From NCBI GenBank assembly GCA_025331445.1, contig JAIWNE010000165.1, forward strand, positions 1-50,435: a stretch of DNA of 50,435 bases, given 5' to 3'. The notes below the pieces were generated by a model, which was given only the letters and a program-made list of their open reading frames with translations, was not told the origin of the DNA and ran no database searches. How positions within the stretch are numbered: position 1 is the first letter of the stretch; each line of letters begins with the position of its first letter. Shown here piece after piece: positions 1 to 12,013 of this stretch. The translations under genes were made by a program, and so were the position numbers. The stretch is from Blakeslea trispora (taxonomy: Eukaryota > Mucoromycota > Mucoromycetes > Mucorales > Choanephoraceae).

Positions 1-117
1 GAGGAAGATGAATTGTGAATGCTTGCCCCCCCTTCCTCTCCTTCCTTGTAAAATAAAAAAACCCAATTTGATTGCTACTTGTTTCTCGTTGAATACAGAC
101 AAAACGTTTTAAAAAGT

Positions 118-171
118 GACCAATTGTTGTTTGAGGAAGAGATCAATTGCTTCTCCAAAAGCGATCAATTG
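118..171. promoter_or_regulatory. Three evenly spaced GAYCAATTG motifs upstream of NOC2
   Basis: The nonamer GAYCAATTG occurs at 118-126, 141-149 and 163-171. The 22-23 bp spacing is about two helical turns, so all three would sit on the same DNA face. Each contains CAATTG, which fits the E-box pattern CANNTG. They lie 218-271 bp before the NOC2 start codon. Binding by a factor is inference; only the repetition and spacing are seen. Confidence 0.4.
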
Positions 172-388
172 ACTCTGGAAGTACTGTACAAGTGAATTTA
201 ATACAAAACAAGGCCTCCATTTGAAGAGATAGAAAAAGGGGTAAAGGCAAGAAAAAGGTGGGGGGTGAAATGAGGCTAAATAAATTTAATGCTTGTCACA
301 GATCAAGTCACGATTTTTTTTTTCTTGAACAAAAAAGAAATTCTTCAAGCTTTCAAACTCTTTTTCTTTTATCACTTGAAACATAAAT

Positions 389-2728
389 ATGGCTCCTACA
401 GCATTAAAGAAGTCCAAGAAGCTAAACAGCAGCAAGAAGCAATTGAAGCCTGTAGCCAAGAAAGTCACTAAAAAGATGAATACATCAATTGAAAAAAAGA
501 AAAAGAAGGGTAAAACAGCTTTTTGCTCAAGTCTTATCTTCCTTCACTGTTATTCACTTTCTTCTATTATAGGTGGCAATAAAAAGGTTGCTAAGCAAAT
601 GTGAGTTTCCCTCCAAACAAAGAAAAAGATTGAGAGTTTTGCTTATGCTTATTGTACAATAGTAGCGAGAGTGAGGGTGATGATTCAATGATGGAAGAAG
701 CTATGGATTCAGATGAAGAAGATGATGTCTTCAAGGTAAAAAAAAGAAAAGCAAGATTGTCCATAGCAACATATTGACATGGATCATGTATAGAAATTGC
801 AGCGTGTTATGGATGAAGAAGACAATGATGATTCACAGGACGATGTTGATGAACAAGAAGTAGATGAAGATAGTGATTTGCCTTCTGAATTCGAAAGAGA
901 AATGGCCGTTGATTCCGATGAGGACAGTGATGAAGGCGATGACGAAGAAAATGCCGAAAAGTTGAACAAGGACATCAATCAACACAAGAAGGAATTAGAG
1001 GAATTGAAGAAGCGTGATCCTGAATTTTACGAGTTTTTGGAAAAGGAAGATCAAGATCTTTTGGACTTTGATGAATCAGATCAAGAAGACATGAATGATG
1101 ATAGTGATCAAGAATACAGTGATATGGAAGAGCCTGAGGAACACATTGTGGAAGAAACAACTCCCATTCTTGACAAGGTTACTTTGAATGGATGGATTGA
1201 GACAATCAAGGCAAACAACGATTTCAAGTCCTTTAAGAAACTACTGGCTGCTTTCAAGACAGCTGCTAGAATGTCAGAAGAAGATGACAAAATCACCTTT
1301 ACTATCAAGATTGAAGATCCTGCTGGTAAGAAAATAGATGTGCAATGTATGTGTATGTTTTTTTTACTCAATTTTTTTTTTCAGTATTTTCAAAGGTCAT
1401 TCTCTCTACATTGCGTCTTGCACCTGTTGTTTTTGCTCACCACTTGAAACCCAAGAAGGAGAATGGATCACCTATGACCTCTGGCAAATGGAGTTTCTTC
1501 AAGTCTTACGTCAAATCATACCTCAACAACTTGATTCATCTTTTGCAAAACCTAACAGATGCCGACATGCTTCGTATGACTATTCGTGAAGCCGAAAAAG
1601 TGACCAACCTCTTTGTATGCTATGATCGTCTTGCCAAAGAACACTTGAAGACTCTCTTGAACATCTGGTCTAGTGCTGGTTCTGCTGATACCGTCCGTAT
1701 CCAAGCCTTCTTGAATATCAAGACATTAGCTACGATCCCTGTACCTGCCAGCAAAGACACAAACTCTAAAGGCTACCTCGATCTCTGTCTCAAGAATGTC
1801 TACTTGACCTTTGTCAAGCATTGTAAAAACACCAGTCTTCATACCCTGCCCATCATCAATATGATGCGCAACTTGGCTGTCCAGTTATATGGAATTAACC
1901 CAGTCTTGAGTTACCAGCAAGCCTTTGTCTATATTCGTCAACTTGCTATTCATCTCAGACAAGCTATGAAGGTCCGTTCTACCAAGAACCATAATCTAGT
2001 CTACAATTGGCAGTACGTTCACTGTATTGATTTTTGGGCAGATGTCTTGAATGCTTACTCTGGCTCCATGGTCGATCAAGACGGCCAAGAAGTAGAGTCC
2101 CCACTCAGAGCTTTGATTTACCCTTTGACTCAAGTAGCTATTGGTGTCATTCAGTTGATCCCTACTGCCCAATACTACCCTCTTCGCTTCCACGTACTCC
2201 GTTGCCTCAATTCTATTGTTCACCATACTCAAGTATTTGTTCCTCTAGCAACCTTTGTATTAGACGTGTTGGATAGTTCTATTGGTATGGAAAAGGCAAA
2301 GAAGAGCAGTACAGGTACACCTATTGACTGGGATCTTGTCATCAAGGTGCCTACCAAGAACACCCATAGCCGAATGTACCAAGATGAAGTGTTGGATCAA
2401 TGTGCCAAGGCCTTGAAGAGCTACTACAAAGAATACTGTCACCACATCTCTTTCCCTGAAATGGTTGATGCCGATATCATCAGCATCAAGCGATTTATCA
2501 AGAAATCAAAGAGTATAAAGGGAAAGACTAAGCTTGCTACATTAGTAAAAGAGGTAAGGAATTTACAAAAAAAAAAAAAAAAAAGGATTTGTCATTAAAC
2601 TCACATGTATTCTATAGCTTGAAGCAAAGGCCAACATTGTTCGTCAAGAACGTGCAAAGATCAGCTTTAGTCCATCAGATGAAGAGCAAGTTGCTCAATT
2701 CAGCAAGAAATTAGAGCAACCACTTTAA
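389..2728 (+). CDS. NOC2: Nucleolar complex protein 2 (Noc2), pre-60S ribosome assembly factor
   Basis: Noc2 family proteins form Noc1-Noc2 and Noc2-Noc3 complexes that escort pre-60S particles from nucleolus to nucleoplasm. The exons read as 389-509, 573-600, 663-735, 803-1346, 1385-2553 and 2618-2728; every junction is GT-AG and keeps frame, giving about 681 aa. The acceptor of exon 4 could also be at 793, adding three codons. The N-terminus is Lys-rich and looks like a nucleolar targeting tail. A long Asp/Glu-rich stretch follows (about 800-1150), and then the conserved alpha-helical Noc2 domain (about 1170-2500) with family phrases such as LRLAPVVFAHHLKP, SGKWSFFKSYVKSYL and YYPLRFHVLRCLNSIV. 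The 38-nt intron at 1347-1384 is very short and nearly all T. The start is the first ATG of the Lys-rich exon, after a T-rich leader. I am confident of the family; individual splice sites are inferred. Confidence 0.92.
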
Positions 2729-3572
2729 CTTTATTTCATTTCACATAAACTTAGAATCTATTAAATGTATTTTTATGACATGTAACCTTTTTCTCTTTTC
2801 TTTTTTCTTTTCTACATCTAGTAAGATGGTAATAAGGCCTAAAGCCTTATTGATTATGATTGGGGGGGGTTTCTTTGGTAAAGATAAATTTAGCTGAAAG
2901 GTATGAGAGATTCCAAGTATGAACACTTGGACACACATACACTTGTAAGTGGTTGATAGGTGAAAGTAGGCACAACTCAATAGCAACTTTCTTCTTCTTC
3001 AGCCCATTGCCATGTGTAACAATCGAGAAAGAATGATGTCTTCTCCCCCTTGTGTTTTGACATGAATTTGACTTTTTCGTTTCAAACCTATGTGTGCATA
3101 TTTGTATTACAAAAAAACGAAATAAAGACAACACAGGGACGTGTTGTATGTTTGTTTCTTTGCATTGGAGTCTATCAGCAATAACTAAACAAGACTATTA
3201 GAAAAAGACCTGTACTTCTTCTTTCTATTCAGCTCTTTATTTTGAAAGGAACGAGTGCACGCACATTCAAGTTTGCTTAATATGGTGTTGAATAGAATGT
3301 ATTTCTCTATTATCTCAAGCAAAGATCGTCATAGAAGCGCTGTCCAATTTCAAACCAAGCACAAGAATAGAATGCCAAACAAAAGAGGCTGAAGGTAGCA
3401 CACAGACCAAAAATAGTTTTGTTCACTATAAAAAAAGAAATCTATACTTAGTTCCGGGAATTCAATATAAGCCTTCATTATTTATATTCGCTTTCTTTTT
3501 TTTTTCACTTTTCTTATCTTGACTTGCTTTCACTTTCTTTCTTTTAATATACCTCTTTATTCCACATAAACT
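2729..3572. other. Intergenic: NOC2 3' flank and membrane-protein promoter
   Basis: AT-rich spacer without a supported gene. It holds an 8-nt G run near 2862 and a pyrimidine-rich stretch at about 3488-3545 directly before the next start codon, like the leaders of other genes here. Confidence 0.6.
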
Positions 3573-4531
3573 ATGGGCCTTGGTAATTGTTGCTTCTGTA
3601 TTCCCCTGAGGTAAAGCAAAAAAAAAAAGGATTGTTTCACATGGTTTTTTATTTATCTTCCTTTCTGTTTCTTGTCTGACATAGAGTTGGAGTGACATCA
3701 ATAGCTATTCTATCATCAGTAAATAAAGAGAATTCGTCAAGTAAAGATGAGAGTTGTTTACATTAGAATATCTCTTTAGGTCTTTTATATAGCTCTTTTA
3801 ATATTTCTACTCATCAATCGTCAAGGTAAAGAAAAACACATTATGTCACAAAAGCAAAAATACCATGTGCCTGACATAGTTTTAGGATTTAATGAATTAC
3901 CTCAGGATATCATGTCTAGTGCTCTAACACTATTTTGGGTATTCATTGTCACCTTATCACTTTTTGCAGCATTCTCACTGTTTGGTGTAGTTGCTGGATT
4001 GACAGTAAGTCTCTCTCTCTTGCTTATTCATAAGGCTAGAATTAAGTATAAAGAAATTGAATAGCAAAACAAAACTATGATGAATATATTTCGGTACATC
4101 TATTGGACAGTGACTGTTCTATTGTTCGTCTCATCCACAGCCTTTTGGACTTTTTTGATGATCAAGAGAGATGTAGTGACACTGGGCTGTCAACAATATA
4201 TGGCATTCGCATCAACATCCTCTGTTACATCCACCTATTCACCTGTCACTTTACCTGATGGTACCGACGGTGATTTGTATAACGATTATTGTACAACCGC
4301 TACTCGCCAATTACTTATCATCAGTGGAGTGCTTGTGTTTTTGGGCAGCCTTATTCAGGTGAGAGAAATAAAAGAGACAGGGAAAGGGGGAAGACATATT
4401 GACAGTACAATTAGTTTTATTTTGCTTCTGTCATTGGTGCATATGCACGTAGACTGAAGGCAGGTATGACATCTCAACATCAACAGTTACGGGATCTAGA
4501 TGATTTTCCAGACAAGATGTCTATTTATTAG
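3573..4531 (+). CDS. Four-transmembrane-helix membrane protein (MARVEL-like layout)
   Basis: Five exons (3573-3610, 3685-3718, 3780-4004, 4065-4358, 4415-4531) join in frame to give 235 aa. The first exon encodes only twelve full codons, starting MGLGNCCFCIPLR, a Cys-rich cytosolic N-terminus I recall from fungal tetraspan proteins. Predicted helices are about residues 14-36, 57-81, 104-129 and 172-200. The loop between helices 3 and 4 contains Cys and Ser/Thr-rich sequence and is probably luminal or extracellular. The C-terminus is short and hydrophilic. The parts at 3843-4064 and 4077-4457 each look like small independent ORFs, but conserved frame across the intron at 4005-4064 and the four-helix layout argue for one gene. 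Function is unknown; the layout suggests a plasma-membrane or vesicle protein. Confidence 0.75.
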
Positions 4532-5828
4532 AAGACTGCTGTAGCAGTAATTTACAAACTTTCCATTTTAATGCAAATGTTTGTTTTGAGTGCATCAATA
4601 AAATTGCTAAAAACAACATTTACAACAACAGCAGATTTCATTGTCAGGAACAAATACTTGCACTGTTTCTCATTTTCCCTGTCAAGCTAAATTCCTGAAA
4701 GCAAAAAAAAAACAAGACAGAGAAAAGAGTAGACAGATGCTCTATCTACATGTTTTCAAAATCCAGCTTTTTCTAAGGCTCAATAGAATACTATTTTCAT
4801 CTCAACATCTGTTGGTACTACCAAGAAGATCGGATCCAGTAAATAAATAAATAAAAAAGGGTTGCCATTGACGTCAAAATATAAAAGGATGATTGATGCT
4901 GAATTTATAGTGCTTGTGATGGAATATGTTGAGTAGATGTGGCATACTAATGTCAAGAACTTTTTTCTTCCTTTTAGCATCTTTATGGTTGCCAAAAAGT
5001 ACAAGTTAATTTAAACACATTCAACCATAGATATATCCGACACATGTAAAGACTTGCTTCATACTGTCACCCATTCTTTTTTGAACCTATAGTAATCAAA
5101 AGAAAAAAGAAAAGGGGGAGACTTGCAGCCACACTAATAGCTCAAATCTATCTGAAATGCTTGAACTAAAGCTTGTTGTCTTGACAAATGAATGGTATGC
5201 AACCTTACTATTTTCAAATATGCATAGAGCGGCTTAGTCTATTATCTAATCTGACAGTAAAAAAAAAAGGTTTTTGTATATGCCATCTGTTTTTGGAAAT
5301 GGCGTAGATACAATAAAAAACAATGCCAGTTTACAACTGGATGAAAGCTTATATAGTGTCACTCTTGTTCGTACAAGTAATGTCTGGATTTACTAGAGTA
5401 CCAAAATACCTCACACCATTCCTCCCCTTTAACTCTTTGGCACTCGCTTAATGTATTGTTTATATTTAGTAGAACGACATTTGTTATGAAGATAGATAAG
5501 TCCATTCTCCTAGTAGTTTTATGTTGATTTACACGTGGATCGAACTCGTGAGCGCCAAAACTCCTTGAAGGGAACAACACTCCGAAAAAAAAAAAAGCTC
5601 TATTTAAGGATATTTGATTTTTGAAATAATGAATTCACATCATTTTCTTTTTTTCTTTTTCTCTTTTTTTTTTTTGTAAGAAACTTTATCTTTTGATTGA
5701 GGTTGATCTTCTTTTGAAACGAACATAAAAGAAGAACTATTTGCTTCCTCAATTACACTACTAAAGGACGACCTCTCTCAACTGATAAATTCCTCTCTCT
5801 TTATTCGCTCTTTTTTTTTTTTTTTTTA
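4532..5828. other. Intergenic, AT-rich, no supported gene
   Basis: Nothing convincing is encoded. A minus-strand reading frame at 5359-5580 looks protein-like but has no family signature. The last 200 bp (5640-5828) is dominated by T and C runs, ending in a T tract against the next ATG. Confidence 0.55.
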
Positions 5829-6158
5829 ATGACCACCCAAATGAATTTTAATGAACCTTCAAGAGAAGAAATGCCTGCAATCACTGCCGAAGAATACGCA
5901 TTAGAGCAAAACTATTTCAATGATTACGACCAAGAAATGATGGATGCTGTGAACGAAGCTGATTGTTATGATTATCCAAAAGAAGAAGAAGATGTTTACA
6001 TTATTGATGAAGGCCTCTTGAAGCTTATTCTGGACGTTCAATCTTATCTTGCTGAAGCACCACAGGACTCACCATTGTTTGCTCTACAATACAAAATGTA
6101 TACTTATCTCAGGCAAAGAGCATCTGAACTAGGCATGAATATCTCTTCACTTATGTAG
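5829..6158 (+). CDS. Small acidic protein of unknown function
   Basis: Single-exon frame of 109 aa beginning directly after a T tract typical of leaders in this window. The first two thirds is rich in Asp, Glu and Tyr (EEEDVYIIDEG near residues 57-67). The C-terminal third (about 64-105) is predicted helical, with the phrase LILDVQSYLAEAPQDSPLF followed by an amphipathic segment. I see no signal peptide, membrane helix or recognised motif. The composition suggests a protein-interaction adaptor, but no function is assigned. The coding call rests on leader context, codon-like composition and the absence of any competing frame. Confidence 0.55.
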   Translation: MTTQMNFNEPSREEMPAITAEEYALEQNYFNDYDQEMMDAVNEADCYDYPKEEEDVYIIDEGLLKLILDVQSYLAEAPQDSPLFALQYKMYTYLRQRASELGMNISSLM

Positions 6159-7323
6159 CAATGACCTAATTCGTACACCCACACTTTTTTCCTTTCTTTT
6201 TTTTTTTACTTATTTACAAAAAAAAAAAGCTCTAAAAATTGTAAAACAAGCAAAAAACATAAAAAAAAAGTTACTCGTTCAATTGTTATCTAATAAATAT
6301 TCGTTTACGTTGGTACTCATTTTCATTGCTTTTTCATATACGAGATGTGACTATAATAGTTGCACTAATTGTTTCCTTGTCATTGTTATGAAAGGGCATT
6401 TCCACCTTTACCTTTTACCATTTTTAGATTGAATTGAAAGTCAGCAGAATTACACTTTTTTTTTTTTTTACTAAATGAGATTTCTCTTGTCAACACATCA
6501 AACAGATTAAACAACAATTATTTACTCTACCGCATACTATATTTTAACATAAGAATTCTATCAGAACAAATAAAAGATGGCGAGAAGGCAACATGTGTAT
6601 GTATCATACATTTGACCTGATAATCCTCTTTTCTTTCTGTTTTGCATAAAGTGTTTCTTGTGGTAATGCAACACAATGATTTTAGGGAAGCTTATTATGT
6701 TATTTCAATTCAGTTTGATATAGTACTAAATTCAACCCAATATTAATTAAGCTCTCCTTTTCCTTATCTTCTCCTCAGTTACTTGGGGGGGCTGTTACAA
6801 TGAGCTCATTACAGTTACACCTAATTAAATCTTGTTCAATAGTTAGATTCTCGATGTAATGGGGCACATGAGTAAAGCTAATGTTCAGATAATGATGGTA
6901 GTTGATGAGCAAATAATAGCCTTGGATCTTTACTTGATGTTTTCTATACAATTCTGTGAAAGCTAATTGTATGCCGAGATATCTTTTTCGCTTCATAGGT
7001 GTGTAAACTCTGGAAACAGTCAACGAATCTTGGAATTACAACAGTCATTATCGATCAATCAACAATATCAGTCAGCCCAGTAACTCTGATTTCAGCAGTC
7101 TTTTTGATGTCCTTCATAGTGAGTAGGTTCTGTCTGCTATCAAGCAATTTGATTCAACTTGATTGTTGATCATCTCAATAACAGGTTATGACATCGCCCA
7201 TTGCTTTAGTCAACACTTGGATAATAATAATAAAAACTTGTCAGCAATAACAAGCTATGTTGTTGCAAGTGCATCAGCATTTAATTAAAACAAAGAAAGT
7301 GAAACTCAAATTGATCAAATTAG
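6159..7323. other. Intergenic before the repeat island
   Basis: Low-complexity AT-rich DNA. The minus-strand frame at 6775-7023 reads like a degraded coding fragment, but it has no matching upstream exon and no recognised motif, so it is not called as a gene. The 656-bp repeat begins at 7324. Confidence 0.5.
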
Positions 7324-7979
7324 GGGAATAGAAACAAGCATGGAGATAGATTATGACATAAGGTTAATTATCTTGTATTGTTGGCCTATGCAAGCTGCAA
7401 TTTTATTAATGATTTTATTCCTCTTGTTCCTAGCTCAATTGTTATCGCTTATTTATCGAATTTTAGTAGATTTTTAGCATTGACAATGTCTTACACATAT
7501 AAAGGCGCCTGTTATCAAGCAAGAAGCCAGTGCATAATTGGATGTTATTTTGTCCGCAGACGCTTTGAAGATACTCGCAAAGTTACAAGTCATAAGCTTG
7601 ACATAGTAACCAAATACGGCACCAATAGACATCTCCTTTAGCATATGAGAAAGAATGTGCCAAATAGTTGTGGCTTTTGTTGATAGATCTTGATGACACT
7701 GTTTCTCTCCTTTCAAGCCCCTTTTTTTTTGTAGAAGCTCAAATACATGAAAGATCAGACAGCACGTTTATAGAAGTCTTACAAAAAAAAAACCAAGGCT
7801 AATATATAGTTCGTTGCAATGCTATTCAGTCTGTGCCCATTCGATTTATCATAGGATGGATATACAACAAGCAATAAGCTCACTAAATCGTGTGAAAAAA
7901 GCATTCTCATAAGCCACTCTACTATATTTGAACCATGGACATGAGGCTACCTTAAAAGCATAGAGTCCTTTTTACATTT
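7324..7979 (+). repeat. 656-bp direct repeat, copy A
   Basis: Nearly identical to 24922-25577 in the same orientation. I count about half a dozen differences, mostly single-base substitutions and one-base length changes in homopolymers. It begins GGGAATAGAAACAAGC and ends near CCTTTTTA, and both flanks diverge abruptly. Its right edge abuts the palindrome arm at 7982. Both copies contain an identical 80-codon minus-strand frame (7474-7716 here), but its coding status is unproven. The ends do not look like LTRs. Confidence 0.92.
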
Positions 7980-7996
7980 GATCTTATATTAAGCAT

Positions 7997-8086
7997 ACTC
8001 TTAAATTGAGTGGCATTTTAGCACTTGAAGCGATTTTTAAATCGAATGGTTGTACTCTTATATCAAATACTCTTAAATCGAGCGAC
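7997..8086. repeat. Iteron cluster at outer end of left arm
   Basis: Related copies of ACTCTTAAATCGAGCGAC lie at 7997-8014, 8034-8049 (partial), 8054-8068 (partial) and 8069-8086. The mirror cluster is at about 16055-16144. A further copy, ACTCTTAAATAAAGCGAC, sits just outside the right arm at 16183-16200. Arrays like this near the ends of DNA transposons often bind the transposase; that role is inference. Confidence 0.6.
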
Positions 8087-8167
8087 TACCGTTAAGCTAT
8101 ATTTTGAAAAAGGCATGTATATGATTACAGACAAACAAGAAACAAAAAAAAAAAGGGAACAATTTAT

Positions 8168-10055
8168 TTACAAACCAACTTCTGTTGAAGAAGAGGCTTC
8201 AGGTATGGTGCTATCCTTGACTGTTGAAGCCTTAGATGCTGTTGTGACAAGACTGTACAATGCCTTGACTGCTTCGTAGCTCAACAATTGCCAAGGCTTG
8301 GCCTTGCTTTCTTCCTCCACACAATGGTTTTTGTACAACAAGCTCAAGTTGTAGAGCTTGTTCAGCTTGCCTTTAATGTCAACGAACTCAAGGTAAGTCG
8401 TTGGCAACAGAATGCGCTCAACTTCAATCATAAGGCAAATGCCTTGGTGGATCGCGCACATCCAAAGCACCACTTCCTGACCTATTTTTTTTTGTTACTT
8501 GTTAGTTCTTCTTTCTATCCTGTTTATGCATTGTATCGCAATTACCATGGACTTGAAATAACATCGAGTTCTTCAACTGGTATTTCCATAGCATGTTCAT
8601 GCCAAAGATACCAAGTCTGTATGTGTCGAGAGCAACACTTTCGGGACAAGACTTGGTACCTTTGATTTCACCAATGCTGTTGATGATTGTGTTGTTTGCT
8701 TGCACTTTCACAGCAAAGTCGGGACGGCAGTCTTTAAGAGCACTCAGCTCAGAGAAAAGGATTTTGTTACATCTAGAGAAACAACAATAAGAGCAATACA
8801 AAAAAAAAAAAAAGACGTTTAGCGTTCTATTATTGACTTTTTATGCATGTGAGAAAAGATGTCTTACCCGAAGATGTCGTGTTTTCTTGAGAGCTTGAAC
8901 AGCTGACAAAAAGAGGACACAACACCAGACTGCAAGCGCATTTCATCAACAGCTTCTTTTCCTTCAGTCATATGCTGAAACCTATAGGCACAGATACTTG
9001 AATGTAAGCTGTATGTTTGAACCAGATAGCATATACACTTTAACTTACATGCTCAAAAGTACTTTAATCACTCTACTTTCATCGCTGCTGCTGTTTAACT
9101 GCAATTGCAGTAACTTTCTTTCCATCTCATCATCATTATCATCATCATCGAAATCCTAAATCTTCATTAGCTTATCATGTCTAAACAGAAATAAAGAAAG
9201 AAAAAATGATGTCTCACCTCAAGAGCGTCTTCAAGTTGTTTTCTTGTAGATTCGGTCATGCTCTTGACCTCTCCGAACTTTTCTTTCTTCATCTTCTTCC
9301 AGAAACTAGCAACAGACTCCTCACCAAAAGCAGCAGCAACAGGGGGACTGGTCTTCTTTCCAAGACGGAGTATTCCTTGGATGGCGCTTGAAAAAAGAAA
9401 ATATGTTAATAAAAATAGAGGAGCATTAAGGATGACCACATACAGAAGCTTGTCAAGATCGCAGTGCATGCTTCTTGTTTGTTTGGCCTGCTTGAATTCA
9501 TCTATACAAGCTGTTCTGAAATCATTGAACTTCTTCAACATCATCTCATCATCACCATCTTCAAAAGCAAGTTTCTTCTTTAACACTTCAACTCTATATA
9601 TAAAAATATAAGCCGGTGTATTTCTTGTCTTATTTCATGCTACTTACTCTTCTCCTACATTTGCTACAAAGTAGCTTCTTTTCTTGCTTGTAGGTGTCTT
9701 GGGAATTACCTTTTGGAACAAAGAAAATTGAGCTACGATGCTTATTTACTCTACTAAAAAAAAAAACTTACCAACTCGTTCCATGCCTTCTTTGCTTGGC
9801 CTCTGATCTAAAATAAATTAAAAGAATTAAAATTATGTTCAGCTATCGATAATTTCCTCTATTTACGATTTTGATATCATGTAGTTTGGCTTGTTCGCAG
9901 TACATGCCAAACCACTTCCCAAACTCTGTTGAGCAGTCAGAGCCCAAGCTATTTCTTATGTGTAGAAAGTGGCACCGTATAAACCCTTCGAAAGATAAGG
10001 CATTGTCTTCTGTTGAACCAAAATAAGCTTTGATTATAGCGTTGTGCTGCGACAT
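8168..10055 (-). CDS. PD-(D/E)XK-like protein, palindrome left-arm copy
   Basis: Nine exons read on the minus strand: 10055-9867, 9807-9772, 9709-9648, 9593-9444, 9386-9218, 9155-9049, 8981-8868, 8772-8546 and 8481-8168. They encode 455 aa, the same as the right-arm copy in every exon compared. It is transcribed away from the palindrome centre, so the two genes form a divergent pair with about 4 kb between their start codons. Homogenised twins like this suggest recent duplication or continuing gene conversion between arms. Motifs are described under the copy at 14086-15973. Confidence 0.72.
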
Positions 10056-11724
10056 ATTTTTGGATGACAGAAACGAAGGATATAAATTAAATAATTAGGA
10101 ACAGTAACAGAACAATAATAAGATTAAAATCAAAAAAGCAAGGAGAACAGTTGAATAAAGATATGAATAGTTGAGAGCAGTTGAATGTAGATATAAGCAG
10201 TTGAGAATAAAGAAAAGTAAAAGAAACAATAATGTGGAAAAAATACTTTTTATAAGCATTGGCGTGCTGATCTCTTGGACTCCGCGAATGAGCATTAGGA
10301 TACACAGTTTCAGGTAACATGGGCGTTATTACAGGGTTTTCCGAAAGTATTCGAGCACTAATAGTTATTTCGCTTCATTCAATAAAAAAAAAAAAAAATC
10401 TAGCAGACTTAGAAACCAATTTCAAGCAACAAAAAGTAAAGTTAATGGTGCAAACGCTGAAAAAGAGCTTGGTCAGAAACAATCTTTTAGTTAGTGCATT
10501 TTTTAAGCCGTATCTACGATATAATCAACGACAAAAAGATCCAAGATAGCTACTGACTTTTTGTGATCTTTTTAGCATTACAATCAGCGCTGCTCAGAAA
10601 GAAACCCACATGTGCAATTATAAGCCGGAAGCTTCCGAAAAGAAGCGTATGAAACGTACGCCTCGTTAACTCAAGTTGAATTGAATTTTAGCTGTCAAAA
10701 AGATTTGTTGGAAAAAATGAAGAGGAAATAAAGAAGGGAACATGGAATAAGATTGGCGTTGAAATATCAAATCGCATATATGTGGATGTAAAAGAAACAT
10801 ACAAGAGAATACTTTGTGTACGAGGAATCCAAGGGCTGTCATGATAAAAAAAACCCAAACAATAAAATGAGAAAGGCTGACTTGTGTAAGGGATGAACAG
10901 TGAGGTTGCAAAAAAAAAGAAGATGGAAATTCAGACTAATTTCTGTTGAAGCTTTTACCTTATTTTATTTTTTCAACCACGTTGAACACATGTGTATCTT
11001 GAAATTGTAGACCATAGCTATAGCATGACTGAATCGACAACACAAGGATTAGATGATAAGACAATCAAAGATGCCAATTGAGTGAGTTGTTGCTAAATTG
11101 GTGAATTCTCAGTCGCTGTAACTCATGTCCATAGTGAGGTGTAGAAAAGATTTTGCTTGTAGTGCCGATCATCTTATATCAGACAATAGGTTCACTCTTA
11201 CTGATCTGCTTTGGGTATGATGACTCAAGCAGTTCTGATCATTAGCCTGCCTCTTTGTCGGCCATCATTCTTCTTTTCTTTTTCTTGACAAACCAAACAA
11301 ATGAGTAGTGTGATATCCGTACTACAAGCATCAGGTTTCTTTTTTTTTCACAAAAAGAGGCATAACGTCGATTTACTTTACACGATAATTAGAAGTTGCT
11401 TTTTGTTATTTCTTGAAAATGAATTTTAGTTGTCAAAAAGATTTGTTGAAAAAATGAACAGAATGGACTTTCAACTACTGTGAGGGCTACCCAAAAAAAA
11501 AAGCCCTTCACACAACGCCACCATATTGAAAGGCATGGGTTGACAATGAATCTCTCTTTAGCTCGTTAGAAGATCGTTGCACTATATCAAAGCAGACGCT
11601 TAATTCATTATGACTACTGTTGCTGGGTTCTCCCACTACCCATATTTTATAAATAAAGGAAAGATCGTTGTAAAGAAAAGAGCTTCTTTTGGTTCTTTTA
11701 TTTCTCTATTGCAATATAAGAGGT

Positions 11725-11998
11725 CTACTTGATGACCTGAACATCATTGCTCTTTCCCCTTTCCATAACACCTAAACGAAAGAATCCAGAATGCTTACTC
11801 TCGGTACAGCTTAAGCTGAAATGAATGTTTGAGATGAAACTGTTGTAAACCTTGATATTGAGTACAGTCCTCATGTACAAATCAAAGCAAAATACCTCTG
11901 TAAGCTCTTTTCTGCTGCTTGAAATCAATGGTGCAGAAACCGTCTCGAATCTTCTTGCGCTCTTGACTACTTTTAATTTCTTCTACAAAGTTTGCAAG
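11725..11998 (-). pseudogene. Frameshifted C-terminal remnant of an unknown gene
   Basis: The minus-strand frame NFVEEIKSSQERKKIRDGF (from about 11998) runs to QQKRAYR and then goes out of frame. The neighbouring frame continues with EVFCFDLYMRTVLNIKVYNS to a stop at 11725. A one-base shift near 11895 would join them, so the copy is probably broken. The family is unknown. The phrase FCFDLYMRT resembles repeat-associated hypothetical proteins of this fungal group as I remember them, which is weak evidence. Confidence 0.4.
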
Positions 11999-12013
11999 AT
12001 GAAAAGAAAAAGT

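Larger units (their letters stand above)
7982..11399 (+). repeat. Large inverted repeat, left arm (3,418 bp)
   Basis: The reverse complement of 12742-16159. Mirror positions sum to 24,141 at every point checked from the outer to the inner edge, so no net insertion or deletion separates the arms. One mismatch is visible near the outer end (AAGC here against GAGC in the mirror). The inner edge falls after GAAGTTGC and the outer edge at TCTTATATT. The arm carries, from outside in, an iteron cluster, a nine-exon gene on the minus strand, and about 1.3 kb of non-coding or uncertain sequence. Confidence 0.95.

Noticed and set aside
5359..5580. Minus-strand 73-codon frame with protein-like composition
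   Set aside because: No family motif, no leader and no neighbouring exon; left as intergenic.
5440..5590. tRNA-like T-loop (GTTCGATCC) on the minus strand near 5535-5550
   Set aside because: The arms around the loop do not pair as a T stem, and no acceptor, D or anticodon arm can be drawn at the right distances.
6775..7023. Minus-strand 82-codon frame, protein-like
   Set aside because: Possibly a decayed exon, but no splice partner or recognisable motif was found.
7474..7716. 80-codon frame inside each 656-bp repeat copy (also 25071-25313)
   Set aside because: Identity between copies follows from the recent duplication and does not show coding; no motif or leader.
10666..10911. Hydrophobic 81-codon frame in each palindrome arm (mirror 13230-13475)
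   Set aside because: Sits in AT-rich sequence upstream of the gene without leader or homology; hydrophobicity can come from T-rich DNA alone.
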